Part shown: positions 9,987 to 18,455 of the stretch, in pieces
How the letters are laid out: the number at the start of each line of letters is the position of its first letter
Numbering within the stretch: the first letter of the stretch is position 1
Origin: Clostridium sp. Cult1
Lineage (GTDB): Bacteria; Bacillota; Clostridia; Tissierellales; Tepidimicrobiaceae
DNA length: 49,077 nt
Direction: 5' to 3'
Assembly (NCBI RefSeq): GCF_021655095.1
Contig: NZ_PPXW01000001.1
Span: 1,951,344-2,000,420 of the forward strand
The notes under the pieces: model-generated
What the model saw: the letters and a program-made list of their open reading frames with translations, nothing else
What the model was told of the DNA's origin: nothing
Database searches by the model: none
Translations under genes and position numbers: made by a program

Positions 9987-11447
9987 GTGAAATTTTTAAT
10001 GCCAATATTAGTAGGAGGAACTATAGGTTATATAACCAATTGGATTGCAATAAAAATGTTGTTTAGACCTCATTATGAGAAGAAAATTTTTAATATGCAT
10101 GTTCCCTTTACTCCAGGACTTATACCTAAAGAAAGGGATAGAATTGCAAAGAGTATAGGAGAAGCAGTAGGAGTATATCTATTATCTCCAGAGGTAGTAG
10201 TAAAATCCCTATCTAATGATAAGAATGATTATATAAAAAAATGGGTGGAATCCTATATAAGTAGGTTGCAGCAGGAAGATCGGTCCTTAAAAAATTTGAT
10301 TATAGGTTTAGGACATGAAAAGTATAATGAAATACTAAATATTATGAAGTTGAAAATTACAGAGGCTATCTGTTTACAATTACGTAAAGACAAATTTAAA
10401 CAGAAATTAATCCAGTTAATTGATGAATATATTTTCATCAATTCCAAAGATGAATTATACCAAACAATAAATAAGAAGATGGAAGTATATCTCCAGCGAG
10501 TAACTACATCCGAAGAAACAATTGTTGGGCTAAAGAATATTATTACTGGAAAGCTAAATGATTTAAGCACTAATGAAATACCATTATCTGAAATCATTCC
10601 AGAAAATATTGTTTTCCAAATCAAGGATACGGTTATTCAACATGATGAAGATATTGTAAAAGCATTGTGGAATATCATCAATGATCCAAAGATTGAATTA
10701 AAATTAAAAGGATGGATTACAGATATTGTATCTAATAATATGAATAAATTGGTGGCAATATTTATGAGTCCAGAAACAATATCGGATAAAGTATTTAATG
10801 CAATAAAGGAATCTGTAAATAAACCTGAAATAAATGAGAACATTGTAATGGTTATTATAACTTTGATTGATAAAATCTTGGAGAATAAGGTAGGGAATAT
10901 AGCCGCCGTAATTTCAACCAAGTTGGAAGAAGACCAGGTTTTGGAATTATCCAATACTATAATCCGATATATATCTAAAGAGGAAAACCAAAAGAAGGTT
11001 ATTAGTTTAATTGGTAAAAGACTTAAAGGGGAAGAAGCTTATCTTAGGGATAATCTATTAGGTTTTATATCCAAAGAACTGGAATCATTATTGGATTCAA
11101 AATTATTAAATGAAAATATTTATTACATTATCGATGATATTTTCGAAAGGATTTTAAATAAGTCTATATCATCTATTGTTGTTAATATAGATGAGAGGAC
11201 AGTTATAAATATTGCCAACTTTTGTAATGATATATTTAATGATTTTGCTAGAAATAAATTACCTCATATTGTTAAAGTATTTAATATTTCCAGGGTGGTA
11301 GAAGATCAGATAAACAGTTATGATGTGGCTTTTGCAGAAGAGCTTATACTTGGAATAGCCCATAAAGAGTTGAAAGCTATAACTTGGCTTGGGGCTTTAT
11401 TAGGTGGGATAATGGGTATTATACTACCAATATTACAGTCAATTTAA
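9987..11447 (+). CDS. DUF445 family membrane protein
   Basis: The 486-residue protein starts with a hydrophobic segment containing GGTIGYITNWIAIKMLFRPHYEK, the hallmark of DUF445 (B. subtilis YheB type), followed by FTPGLIPKERDRIAKSIG. The centre is a long, helical, repeat-like soluble region. It ends with a second membrane segment (WLGALLGGIMGIILPIL), so both ends are membrane-anchored. It is longer than YheB (about 377 aa), the extra length lying in the helical middle. The function is unknown. The GTG start has AGAGGT 7 nt upstream. A strong terminator follows immediately. Confidence 0.85.
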   Translation: MKFLMPILVGGTIGYITNWIAIKMLFRPHYEKKIFNMHVPFTPGLIPKERDRIAKSIGEAVGVYLLSPEVVVKSLSNDKNDYIKKWVESYISRLQQEDRSLKNLIIGLGHEKYNEILNIMKLKITEAICLQLRKDKFKQKLIQLIDEYIFINSKDELYQTINKKMEVYLQRVTTSEETIVGLKNIITGKLNDLSTNEIPLSEIIPENIVFQIKDTVIQHDEDIVKALWNIINDPKIELKLKGWITDIVSNNMNKLVAIFMSPETISDKVFNAIKESVNKPEINENIVMVIITLIDKILENKVGNIAAVISTKLEEDQVLELSNTIIRYISKEENQKKVISLIGKRLKGEEAYLRDNLLGFISKELESLLDSKLLNENIYYIIDDIFERILNKSISSIVVNIDERTVINIANFCNDIFNDFARNKLPHIVKVFNISRVVEDQINSYDVAFAEELILGIAHKELKAITWLGALLGGIMGIILPILQSI

Positions 11448-11480
11448 AGAGCATCTACATGGCATGTAGATGCTCTCTTT
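11448..11480 (+). terminator. Strong terminator after DUF445 gene
   Basis: AGAGCATCTACAT-GGC-ATGTAGATGCTCT is a 13-bp perfect stem followed by CTTT. It starts at the base after the stop codon. Confidence 0.85.
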
Positions 11481-11483
11481 ATA

Positions 11484-11560
11484 TGGTGGGCGATATTGGA
11501 CTCGAACCAACGATCTCCACGATGTCAACGTGGCGCTCTAACCAACTGAACCAATCGCCC
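11484..11560 (-). tRNA. tRNA-Val (anticodon GAC)
   Basis: The minus strand reads as a 77-nt cloverleaf including encoded CCA. The acceptor stem is GGGCGAT/ATCGCCC. The anticodon stem CCACG/CGTGG has loop TTGACAT (anticodon GAC, codons GUC/GUU), and the T-arm is GTTGGTTCGAGTCCAAT. It converges with the DUF445 terminator. Confidence 0.96.
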
Positions 11561-11698
11561 ATGAACAATTATTATTCTAGCATAATTTTAACTAAAATTC
11601 AATCAAAATTATTATTCAAAAGATCATAATCATAGAATTCAACCTCCTTGACATAGATTTTCCAATGAGATAATATGAAGATACAGGGGGTGTTTGAT

Positions 11699-12037
11699 TT
11701 GAAAAAGATTGCATTTTTTGCCTTTAAGGGAGAACGGATGTGTTTTATGCACGTACTTTTAAACGCTATAGATATGCATGAAAAGGGAATGAAAGTCAAG
11801 ATTGTCATGGAAGGAGAAGCGGTTAAATTAATAAGAGAATTAGATTCTAGTGGAAGCAATGTTTATAAAAAGGCCAGAGAATTGAATTTATTTGATTCCA
11901 TCTGTAAGGCATGTTCGGCTAAAATGGGTGTCCTTACATATAATGAGAAATCAGGTATTCCAATAAACGGGGAACTAAATGGACATCCTTCAATGACTAA
12001 ATTTATTGAAGAGGGTTATGAAATTATTACCTTGTAG
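11699..12037 (+). CDS. DsrE-like cytoplasmic protein
   Basis: The 112-residue protein matches the DsrE/DsrF-like fold. It has a KKIAFFAFKGERMCFMHVLLNA first strand-helix, a MKVKIVMEGEAVKLI strand, and a Cys-containing KACSAKMGV segment where sulfur-relay members carry the reactive Cys. Family members move sulfur or simply share the fold. The start is placed at TTG 11699 because GGGGGTG lies a few bases upstream; an ATG at 11675 in the same frame lies upstream of that site. It is monocistronic and converges on a LysR gene through a shared hairpin. Confidence 0.75.
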   Translation: MKKIAFFAFKGERMCFMHVLLNAIDMHEKGMKVKIVMEGEAVKLIRELDSSGSNVYKKARELNLFDSICKACSAKMGVLTYNEKSGIPINGELNGHPSMTKFIEEGYEIITL

Positions 12038-12038
12038 A

Positions 12039-12067
12039 AAAAGGGGATAGCTAAACTATCTCCTTTG
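12039..12067. terminator. Shared bidirectional terminator
   Basis: AAAGGGGATAG and CTATCTCCTTT pair around CTAAA. The hairpin overlaps the LysR stop codon and serves the two convergent genes. Confidence 0.65.
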
Positions 12068-12937
12068 TTCTGTATAACATAGGTTCCAGAATGCCTCCAT
12101 TGATTCTGTAATATACTTGTTCTTGTGATAGATGATATTGAATTGGCGTTTAAATTTAATATCATCTAGTTCTATATGAAATAACTTATTACTAGCTAAT
12201 TCATTTTCAACAGCCATTTTAGAAATAACAGAAACCCCAATATTAGATATGACTGCATTTTTTATAGCTTCAGAATTGTTACATACCCATTTTATATTTA
12301 AACTGAAACCTTTTGATGCCATAAAATTTTCGAATAATTCCCTGGTACCACTGCCACTTTCACGAAGTATTAAATCTGATTGAGATAATTCTTGGAGGGT
12401 AATATAAGGTTTCTCTCTAAAGGGATGTTCCCTTCCACATATAAGAATAAGTTCGTCATCCATAAAAGGTTTGGATATTATATCTTCACTATGAATGGGT
12501 CCTTCTACAAGTCCAAAATCTAGTCTGCTTTTTAGTACCATATCTTCAACAACCATAGTATTATCTATTACTGATTCTATATGAATATTAGGATAGTTAT
12601 GAATGAATCGACTAGATAATTGGCTTAAAATGCAAGTCCCTACTGTTATAGATGCTCCTATTCTAAGTATACCACTTTTACTATTTTGTCTTATCTTTTC
12701 TTCCATCTCATCGAATAAAGAAACTATATGTCTAGCATAGCTTAAGAACTCCTCTCCTTTTTTCGTAATATATAGTTTTTTAGACAATCTTTCAAAAAGT
12801 CTAATATTATAGTATTCTTCAATTTCTTTTATAGTTTGACTTATAGAAGGTTGGGCTATAAAAAGTTTTTTAGCTGCATTTGTCATACTTCCTGTATCTA
12901 CAACAGTAATGAAAACTTTTAAATGTCTTATATTCAT
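12056..12937 (-). CDS. LysR-family transcriptional regulator
   Basis: The 293-residue length is standard. The N-terminal HTH (MNIRHLKVFITVVDTGSMTN, then AAKKLFIAQPSISQTIKEIE) is followed by the periplasmic-binding-type effector domain. It is divergent from a YeiH-family transporter. The pairing of LysR (YeiE/CysL type) with YeiH is widespread and suggests control of sulfite/sulfur-related or anion export; the exact ligand is not readable. A 7-2-7 palindrome 16 bp upstream of the start is a plausible autoregulatory and divergent operator. Confidence 0.92.
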   Translation of the reverse strand: MNIRHLKVFITVVDTGSMTNAAKKLFIAQPSISQTIKEIEEYYNIRLFERLSKKLYITKKGEEFLSYARHIVSLFDEMEEKIRQNSKSGILRIGASITVGTCILSQLSSRFIHNYPNIHIESVIDNTMVVEDMVLKSRLDFGLVEGPIHSEDIISKPFMDDELILICGREHPFREKPYITLQELSQSDLILRESGSGTRELFENFMASKGFSLNIKWVCNNSEAIKNAVISNIGVSVISKMAVENELASNKLFHIELDDIKFKRQFNIIYHKNKYITESMEAFWNLCYTEQRR

Positions 12938-12952
12938 AATCTCCTCCTTGGT

Positions 12953-12968
12953 ATAGGTAAATACCTAT
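12953..12968. promoter_or_regulatory. Candidate LysR operator, 7-2-7 palindrome
   Basis: ATAGGTA-AA-TACCTAT is a perfect inverted repeat just upstream of the LysR gene in the region shared with the divergent transporter. The ATAG...CTAT form fits many LysR-type boxes. Confidence 0.5.
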
Positions 12969-13048
12969 TAATTATATAAGATTATAATATTTTACAAATA
13001 GAATAGCAAATGTTAAGCTAATTTCAATGACGGCTTTGGAGGGATAAT

Positions 13049-14077
13049 ATGGAAAGGATAAACAAATACTTACCTGGAATATTAGTATGTATGATTATTG
13101 CAAGTATTTCTTCTTATTTAGGCAATCAAATTCCTTTGGTAGGAGGCCCGGTTTTTGCTCTTTTGCTAGGAATAGTATTAAATTTATTTATCAAGCCTAG
13201 TGAAATTATTTCTCTAGGTCTAAATTTTACATCAAAAAGGGTATTGAAATTTGCAATTATATTATTAGGATTTAGTCTTAGCATAGGGCAAATTTTGGAG
13301 GTTGGCAAGATTTCTCTTATAGTCATGATATTTACTTTAGCGGCTTCATTTGGATTCGGATACCTATTTGGTAGATTATTAAAGATGGATTGGAAACTGT
13401 CAAGCCTTATTTCAGCAGGAACTGGAATATGTGGAGGTTCTGCTATAGCTGCATTATCACCAGTCATTGAGGCTAAGGATAGTGACATAACTTATGCCAT
13501 ATCTGCTACTTTTATATTCGATATTTTAATGATTATACTTTTTCCAGTCATGGGAAGTAAATTAGGTCTTTCCGATTTAGCTTACGGACTTTGGACTGGA
13601 ACAGCAGTTAATGATACTTCATCGGTAGTAGCAGCAGGCTATGCTTATTCTAATACGGCTGGAGAATTTGCAACTATTGTTAAATTAACTCGAACTCTCT
13701 CAATTATACCAACAGTTATAGTATTTTCTTATATAGCACAAAAAGTAAAACATAGGCAGTTAGGGATTTATGATGGTTGTGGTGATGAATTTTCAAAGAG
13801 TAAAGTGTCCATTAATTCTATTTTTCCTTATTTTATTATATTCTTTATTTTGGCCGCTATATTCAATAGTGTAGGTATAATTCCTACTAAATTAGGATTA
13901 ATATTGAAAAATGCTAGTAAATTTTTGATGATAATGGCTTTAGGTGCAATAGGACTTAAAACTAATCTTAAGGAAGTAAAAAGTTCTGGACTTGCTCCAA
14001 TGTTACATGGATTTATAATATCGGCTATAGTTGTTATTGTATCAATAGGTGTTCAGTTTTTATTAGGTCAAATATAA
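13049..14077 (+). CDS. YeiH-family putative anion (sulfate) exporter
   Basis: The 342-residue protein has about 10 membrane segments and the UPF0324/PSE family signatures: GGPVFALLLGIVLN near the start, LLGFSLS, GTGICGGSAIAALSPVI in the middle, and GTAVNDTSSVVAAGYAYS. The family is annotated as putative sulfate exporters, but direct proof of substrate is limited. The start is ATG with GGAGGG upstream. Divergent to a LysR regulator, it forms the familiar YeiE-YeiH-like pair. Confidence 0.88.
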   Translation: MERINKYLPGILVCMIIASISSYLGNQIPLVGGPVFALLLGIVLNLFIKPSEIISLGLNFTSKRVLKFAIILLGFSLSIGQILEVGKISLIVMIFTLAASFGFGYLFGRLLKMDWKLSSLISAGTGICGGSAIAALSPVIEAKDSDITYAISATFIFDILMIILFPVMGSKLGLSDLAYGLWTGTAVNDTSSVVAAGYAYSNTAGEFATIVKLTRTLSIIPTVIVFSYIAQKVKHRQLGIYDGCGDEFSKSKVSINSIFPYFIIFFILAAIFNSVGIIPTKLGLILKNASKFLMIMALGAIGLKTNLKEVKSSGLAPMLHGFIISAIVVIVSIGVQFLLGQI

Positions 14078-14286
14078 TGAAGTAAAGAGCATTAATTTTA
14101 TTAAGGTATGTTTGTAATTAAAAATGGGCATATAAAATTTGATAAGTTTATTATAGCTGTAAAATAAAAGTTGAAGAAACTAAAAACTATTAAAGTAGAG
14201 TCCAAGAAAATAGTTTAATTAGATTGCCATATAATTAAAATTTGTGTAAAGTAATAGTATAACTAAAAATATAAGGAGTTGTTACA

Positions 14287-14781
14287 ATGGCTATTGATAA
14301 GGATTTTGCAACTATAAAAATGGAAAAACGAAAGCGGATAGCTCTAATTGCCCACGATAATAGAAAAAAAGATATGATTAAATGGATAAACGCTAATAGG
14401 GATAAGCTTAACAAACATTATCTTTGTGGAACAGGTACAACTGCTACTCTAATTGCAGAAACTACTGGTTTACCTGTTAAAGCATTCAAGTCTGGCCCCT
14501 TAGGTGGAGATCAACAGATAGGTTCGCGAATTGCTGAAGGGGATATAGATTTTATGATATTCTTCTGGGATCCTTTAGAGGCTCAACCACATGATCCAGA
14601 CGTCAAAGCACTATTACGAATTGCAGTTTTGTATGATATACCTGTAGCTAACAACCAATCTACAGCAGATTTTTTACTATCTTCACCTCTAATGGAAGAA
14701 GAATATGTAAGACAATTAGTAGATTTTTCTAAAGGGATAGATGATAGGGTTAAGGAATTTAAAGTTAAAGAATCAAATTAA
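14287..14781 (+). CDS. mgsA: Methylglyoxal synthase
   Basis: The enzyme converts dihydroxyacetone phosphate to methylglyoxal and phosphate, a relief route when glycolytic phosphate is trapped. The 164-residue protein has the IALIAHDNRKK motif (His23), CGTGTTA phosphate site, SGPLGGDQQIG with catalytic Asp75, and DPLEAQPHDPDVKALLR with His102. A 16-17 residue N-terminal extension precedes the usual start; whether it is translated is set only by the AAGGAG upstream of the ATG at 14287, which supports it. Confidence 0.95.
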   Translation: MAIDKDFATIKMEKRKRIALIAHDNRKKDMIKWINANRDKLNKHYLCGTGTTATLIAETTGLPVKAFKSGPLGGDQQIGSRIAEGDIDFMIFFWDPLEAQPHDPDVKALLRIAVLYDIPVANNQSTADFLLSSPLMEEEYVRQLVDFSKGIDDRVKEFKVKESN

Positions 14782-14791
14782 AATATGTAAA

Positions 14792-14811
14792 GGCACCTAA
14801 TGCTAGGTGCC
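14792..14811. terminator. Bidirectional hairpin between mgsA and rpsD
   Basis: GGCACCTA-ATGC-TAGGTGCC is an 8-bp perfect stem between the convergent genes. The flanking T-runs are modest. Confidence 0.6.
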
Positions 14812-14819
14812 AAATATTA

Positions 14820-15419
14820 CTACATAATACTTGAGTAAAATTCAACTACTAATTGGTCTTCAATTTCAATTGGTACTTCTTCTCTTTCTGGATATCTAAT
14901 GAATTTCCCAGAAAAACTAGATTCATTTTTTTCTAAATAAGGATACAGGTTAGGGAAGGATGAAAGAAAATTCTCTCTAAACATTTCTATATTTCTAGAT
15001 CTTTCTTTTAGAGCAATTGTATCTCCTACATTAACTCTATATGAAGGTATATCTATTTTTTTCCCGTTCACCCTAATATGACCATGAACTACCATCTGTC
15101 TTGCCTGTCTAATAGAGGAAGCAAAACCCAACCTATATACTAAATTGTCTAATCTGGATTCCAATATCTTAATTAAAGCATAACCAGTTTGATCCTTAGC
15201 CTTCTTAGCTTCCCGTACATATCCTAAAAATTGTTTTTCCATAACACCGTAATAAGCTCTTAATCTTTGCTTTTCTAGTAATTGCATACCATAATTAGAG
15301 AGTTTTTTGTCTGCTCTAGAAGTACCTTTTTTAGCTCTATTCATGGCTTTTGGATGGCCACATACATTTAATCCTAATCTTCTACATTCTTTGAATCTAG
15401 GATTCATTTTTTTTGCCAA
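14820..15419 (-). CDS. rpsD: Ribosomal protein S4, stand-alone (Zn-ligand-poor type)
   Basis: S4 nucleates 16S rRNA assembly. The 199-residue protein has the S4 N-domain ([21 protein letters not shown]) and the S4 RNA-binding fold [20 protein letters not shown]. Only two N-terminal Cys remain (Cys12, Cys20), so the four-Cys zinc knuckle of many S4 proteins is absent. The true start is TTG at 15419, giving MAKKMNPRF, with GGAG 9 nt before it; the ATG at 15434 overlaps that site. It lies outside a ribosomal operon. Clostridia often carry two S4 genes, so this may be the Zn-independent paralogue, and a Fur-family operator abuts its promoter. Confidence 0.92.
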   Translation of the reverse strand: MAKKMNPRFKECRRLGLNVCGHPKAMNRAKKGTSRADKKLSNYGMQLLEKQRLRAYYGVMEKQFLGYVREAKKAKDQTGYALIKILESRLDNLVYRLGFASSIRQARQMVVHGHIRVNGKKIDIPSYRVNVGDTIALKERSRNIEMFRENFLSSFPNLYPYLEKNESSFSGKFIRYPEREEVPIEIEDQLVVEFYSSIM

Positions 15420-15469
15420 AATTATCAACTCCATCTATAAATTTGCCGCGATAATTTTAAGCCAATATT

Positions 15470-15498
15470 AATATACCATAAAAAACATTAATTGTAAA
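15470..15498 (-). promoter_or_regulatory. Probable rpsD promoter
   Basis: TTTACA (15493-15498), a 17-bp spacer and TATATT (15470-15475) on the minus strand lie about 50 bp before the TTG start of rpsD. Confidence 0.55.
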
Positions 15499-15513
15499 TG
15501 ATAATTATTATCA
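15499..15513. promoter_or_regulatory. Perfect Fur/Zur/PerR-type 15-mer
   Basis: TGATAATTATTATCA matches the 7-1-7 Fur-family core TGATAATNATTATCA at every position. It directly abuts the -35 of the rpsD promoter and sits about 70 bp upstream of the nqr promoter. Which family member binds (Fur, Zur or PerR) cannot be decided from sequence. Confidence 0.65.
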
Positions 15514-15582
15514 ATTTTAAAAACATACTGCACATCTCAAATCAATATATAGAATTCAAAAATGTATTATAGATGTTTTTTT

Positions 15583-15612
15583 TTGAAAATTCGGGGAATA
15601 TATTAGTATAAG
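15583..15612 (+). promoter_or_regulatory. Probable promoter of the nqr operon
   Basis: TTGAAA (15583-15588), an 18-bp spacer and TATAAG (15607-15612) lie 44 bp upstream of the nqrB start. Confidence 0.5.
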
Positions 15613-15655
15613 TAAACAATTTTAACATAATAGATTAGTTTTCGGAGGTGGTATC

Positions 15656-16630
15656 TTGATATCTAACTTTATGAAAAAGTATTTTATTACACAAAAGATG
15701 ATGAGGACAGTAATTATATCTTTAGTTCCTCTAATCATATCTTCTATTTATTTTTTTGGATGGAGATCTTTAGTTTTACTTTTTTGGGTAACTTTATTTG
15801 GAGTCGCTATGGAATGGATTTACGAAAAAAAACAGGGGAAAAAGATATCAGAAGCAATTTTTGTCACTTGTATACTCTATGTATTAACTCTTCCACCTAG
15901 AACGCCTATATGGATAGCTGTGGTGGGAATAATTTTTGGAGTTTTTTTTGGGAAAGAAGTATTTGGTGGTTTTGGAAGGAATTTATTTAATCCCGCTTTA
16001 GTAGCTAGGGCTTTCGTATACGTAACCTTTCCTGAACCATTGACTATTGAGTGGTCGAAAGCTGCAGCAGGATTTCCAGGCGGATTTACTACATATATAA
16101 CAGAAAATATTGATGCCATAACTCAAGCTACTCCAATGTTGATTTTCCGTGAAACGGGAGAAATGGTTTCTTCACTAAAATTATTATTAGGCAATGTTTC
16201 AGGTTCTTTAGGAGAAACTAGTGCTATTTTAATCATCCTTGCAGGAATATATTTAATATATAAGAAAGTAGCAGCTTGGCAAACTATGGCAGGAGTGCTA
16301 ATTGGATTTACTGGTTTAAGTGGTGCTTTATACTTTTTAGGGAATCCTCAAATTCCAAATCCTATTTTCGGTATATTATCTGGAGGTTTTTTATTTGGGA
16401 TGATATTTATGGCTACAGATCCTATTTCCTCTCCAAAGACTAAGGAAGGAAAGTGGATATATGGGATTCTAATAGGTATAGTTACAGTTATAATTCGAGG
16501 ATATGCATTATTTGCAGGAGGAATGATGTTTGCCATACTAATAGGTAATACTTTTGCTCCTATTATAGATGAAGGGGTAAATTATTATAAGAAACATAAG
16601 AGGGAAGCGAAGAAAGGGGTGACAGCATGA
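15656..16630 (+). CDS. nqrB: NqrB/RnfD-type FMN membrane subunit
   Basis: NqrB and RnfD are homologous membrane subunits of sodium-pumping redox complexes and carry a covalent FMN. The 324 residues form about 10 membrane segments. The flavinylation-type motif DAITQATPML places the FMN on Thr159; GRNLFNPALVARAF and MATDPISSPKT are family motifs. The length is closer to RnfD (about 320-350) than to NqrB (about 410), because the N-terminal extension of classical NqrB is missing. The start is TTG with GGAGG 7 nt upstream. It is the first gene of a tightly overlapping five-gene operon. Confidence 0.9.
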   Translation: MISNFMKKYFITQKMMRTVIISLVPLIISSIYFFGWRSLVLLFWVTLFGVAMEWIYEKKQGKKISEAIFVTCILYVLTLPPRTPIWIAVVGIIFGVFFGKEVFGGFGRNLFNPALVARAFVYVTFPEPLTIEWSKAAAGFPGGFTTYITENIDAITQATPMLIFRETGEMVSSLKLLLGNVSGSLGETSAILIILAGIYLIYKKVAAWQTMAGVLIGFTGLSGALYFLGNPQIPNPIFGILSGGFLFGMIFMATDPISSPKTKEGKWIYGILIGIVTVIIRGYALFAGGMMFAILIGNTFAPIIDEGVNYYKKHKREAKKGVTA

Positions 16631-17235
16631 AAAAATCCTTTAGTTTTCCAATTGTTTTTATGGTTATGATTACTGCATTTTTTACTTTAATCCTTGCTTA
16701 TCTAAACTATGTTACAACCGATGCCATTGCTTTTAATGAAGAAACCGACTTGCGAAAGACTTTACTTTATGTATTTGATATAGAAGTACCTTCTGATGAT
16801 CCTAAAATAATAGAAGAGGTATTTAATCAATATGTAGGAAAAGAAGAAATAGGAGATGAAACTATATATTTTATTAAGGAAGGAGAGAAAATTACAGGAT
16901 ATGCCTTTCCAGTTGGAGGAACTGCTCTTTGGGGCACAGTCCAAGGATATGTTGCTATATCTGAAGATTATAGTAAGCTTCTTGGAATAGATTTCGTCTC
17001 CCATAGTGAAACACCAGGCTTAGGTGGTAGAATATCGGAAGACTGGTTCAAAGAACAATTTAGAGGTTTAGATTTAACTAAAGCCCAGGATGAACAATAT
17101 ATTATCTATAGGCCAGCCCCTAATGGGAATGTAGATGCTATAGCCGGTGCAACACAAACTTCTAATTCTGTCAGTAAATTTTTAAATGAAGATATTTATG
17201 AATTCATAAATAAAAAGGGGGGAAGAAATAAATGA
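16627..17235 (+). CDS. nqrC: NqrC/RnfG-type FMN-binding subunit
   Basis: The 202-residue protein has one N-terminal membrane anchor (residues about 8-30) and an external FMN-binding domain. The flavinylation motif DAIAGATQTS puts the covalent FMN on Thr176; HSETPGLGGRI is the conserved family loop. An ApbE flavin transferase is needed to attach it, but none is in this window. The gene overlaps nqrB by 4 nt and nqrD by 4 nt, consistent with translational coupling. Confidence 0.92.
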   Translation: MKKSFSFPIVFMVMITAFFTLILAYLNYVTTDAIAFNEETDLRKTLLYVFDIEVPSDDPKIIEEVFNQYVGKEEIGDETIYFIKEGEKITGYAFPVGGTALWGTVQGYVAISEDYSKLLGIDFVSHSETPGLGGRISEDWFKEQFRGLDLTKAQDEQYIIYRPAPNGNVDAIAGATQTSNSVSKFLNEDIYEFINKKGGRNK

Positions 17236-17855
17236 TAGGAGATAGTCCGAAGAAAATTTTTAAGAAAGGGATTTGGGAAGATAACCCTATATTTAAACAA
17301 GTAGTTGGAATTTGTTCTGCATTAGCAGTTACTAATTTAATGTTAAATTCATTAATAATGGGGTTAGGATTAATATTTGTTACGGCTTTTTCTGAGTTAA
17401 CTGTATCTATTATAAGAAAGTTCACCCCAAAACATATTAGGATGATGGTTCAAGTACTTATAATTTCTGTTTATGTAATAATGGTAGATATCTTTCTAAA
17501 AGCTTACTATCCTGAAATGAGTAAAGCTTTAGGACCCTATGTAGGGCTTATAATAACAAATTGCATAATAATGGGAAGATGTGAAGGTTATGCCCAGAAC
17601 AATCCTCCATTAAATTCTTTCTTAGATGGTATTGCATCTGGATTAGGATATACAATAATACTTCTTGCTATATCTTTCATTCGAGAACTATTTGGATTTG
17701 GAACTATTTTTGGATACAAGGTATTTGGCGACTGGTGGACTAACTGGACAATAATGGTAATGCCGCCTGCAGCATTCTTCATTTTGGGAGTAATAGTCTG
17801 GTGGGCTAGAAGCAAAACCACTGAGGAAGAAAAAGAAGGAGGTGCTATTAACTGA
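17232..17855 (+). CDS. nqrD: NqrD/RnfE-type membrane subunit
   Basis: The 207-residue protein has six hydrophobic segments. It keeps the paired half-helix Cys that coordinate iron between NqrD and NqrE: Cys28 in GICSALAVTN and Cys111 in ITNCIIMGRCE. A soluble, charged C-terminal tail follows the last helix. Translation overlaps nqrC by 4 nt and nqrE by 1 nt. Confidence 0.93.
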   Translation: MIGDSPKKIFKKGIWEDNPIFKQVVGICSALAVTNLMLNSLIMGLGLIFVTAFSELTVSIIRKFTPKHIRMMVQVLIISVYVIMVDIFLKAYYPEMSKALGPYVGLIITNCIIMGRCEGYAQNNPPLNSFLDGIASGLGYTIILLAISFIRELFGFGTIFGYKVFGDWWTNWTIMVMPPAAFFILGVIVWWARSKTTEEEKEGGAIN

Positions 17856-18445
17856 TGATAGAACTTAATCCATTAGTGATTTTTTTTGCAGCCATATTCA
17901 CAAATAATATGATTTTTAGTTACTTTTTAGGCATGTGCTCTTTTATTGGCGTATCTAATGAAATACCTACTTCACTGGGGCTAGGACAAGCGGTTACTTT
18001 TGTATTAACCTTCACTACTATGTTAAACTATATAATCTATCATAATATACTAGTACCCCTTAATTTAGAATATTTAAGGTTTATAGTATTTATAATAAGT
18101 ATAGCTGCTTTTGTCCAATTAATTGAGATGATAGTAGAAAGATATTTCCCAAACCTTTATTATGCTTTAGGTATTTTTTTACCACTTATTACTGTTAACT
18201 GTGCTATATTAGGGGTTTCCCTATTTATGGTTATTAGAGAATATACTTTTCTTCAATCTGTAGGGTTTGCAGTAGGTTCGGGAATTGGATGGACTTTAGC
18301 AATTGTTGCTATGGCTGGAGCTAGACAAAGAATTAAGAGAACTAAATTACCAAAAGGGCTTGAAGGGCCAGGGATAACATTGATTATAACTGGTTTAATG
18401 GCTTTAGCTTTTATTGGTTTTTCTGGCATAGTGCAGATTCAATAG
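17855..18445 (+). CDS. nqrE: NqrE/RnfA-type membrane subunit
   Basis: The 196-residue protein has six membrane helices and is a distant twin of NqrD in inverted topology. The metal-site Cys are present: Cys28 in FLGMCSFIGVS and Cys116 in ITVNCAILGVSLF. Together with NqrD it should form the membrane iron site that passes electrons across the bilayer. It is part of the same operon, 10 nt before nqrF. Confidence 0.94.
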   Translation: MIELNPLVIFFAAIFTNNMIFSYFLGMCSFIGVSNEIPTSLGLGQAVTFVLTFTTMLNYIIYHNILVPLNLEYLRFIVFIISIAAFVQLIEMIVERYFPNLYYALGIFLPLITVNCAILGVSLFMVIREYTFLQSVGFAVGSGIGWTLAIVAMAGARQRIKRTKLPKGLEGPGITLIITGLMALAFIGFSGIVQIQ

Positions 18446-18455
18446 GGGGGATACT

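Noticed and set aside
10253-10954. Two minus-strand frames (123 and 105 aa) inside the DUF445 gene
   Set aside because: They are antisense shadows of a well-supported gene in AT-rich DNA, with no Shine-Dalgarno.
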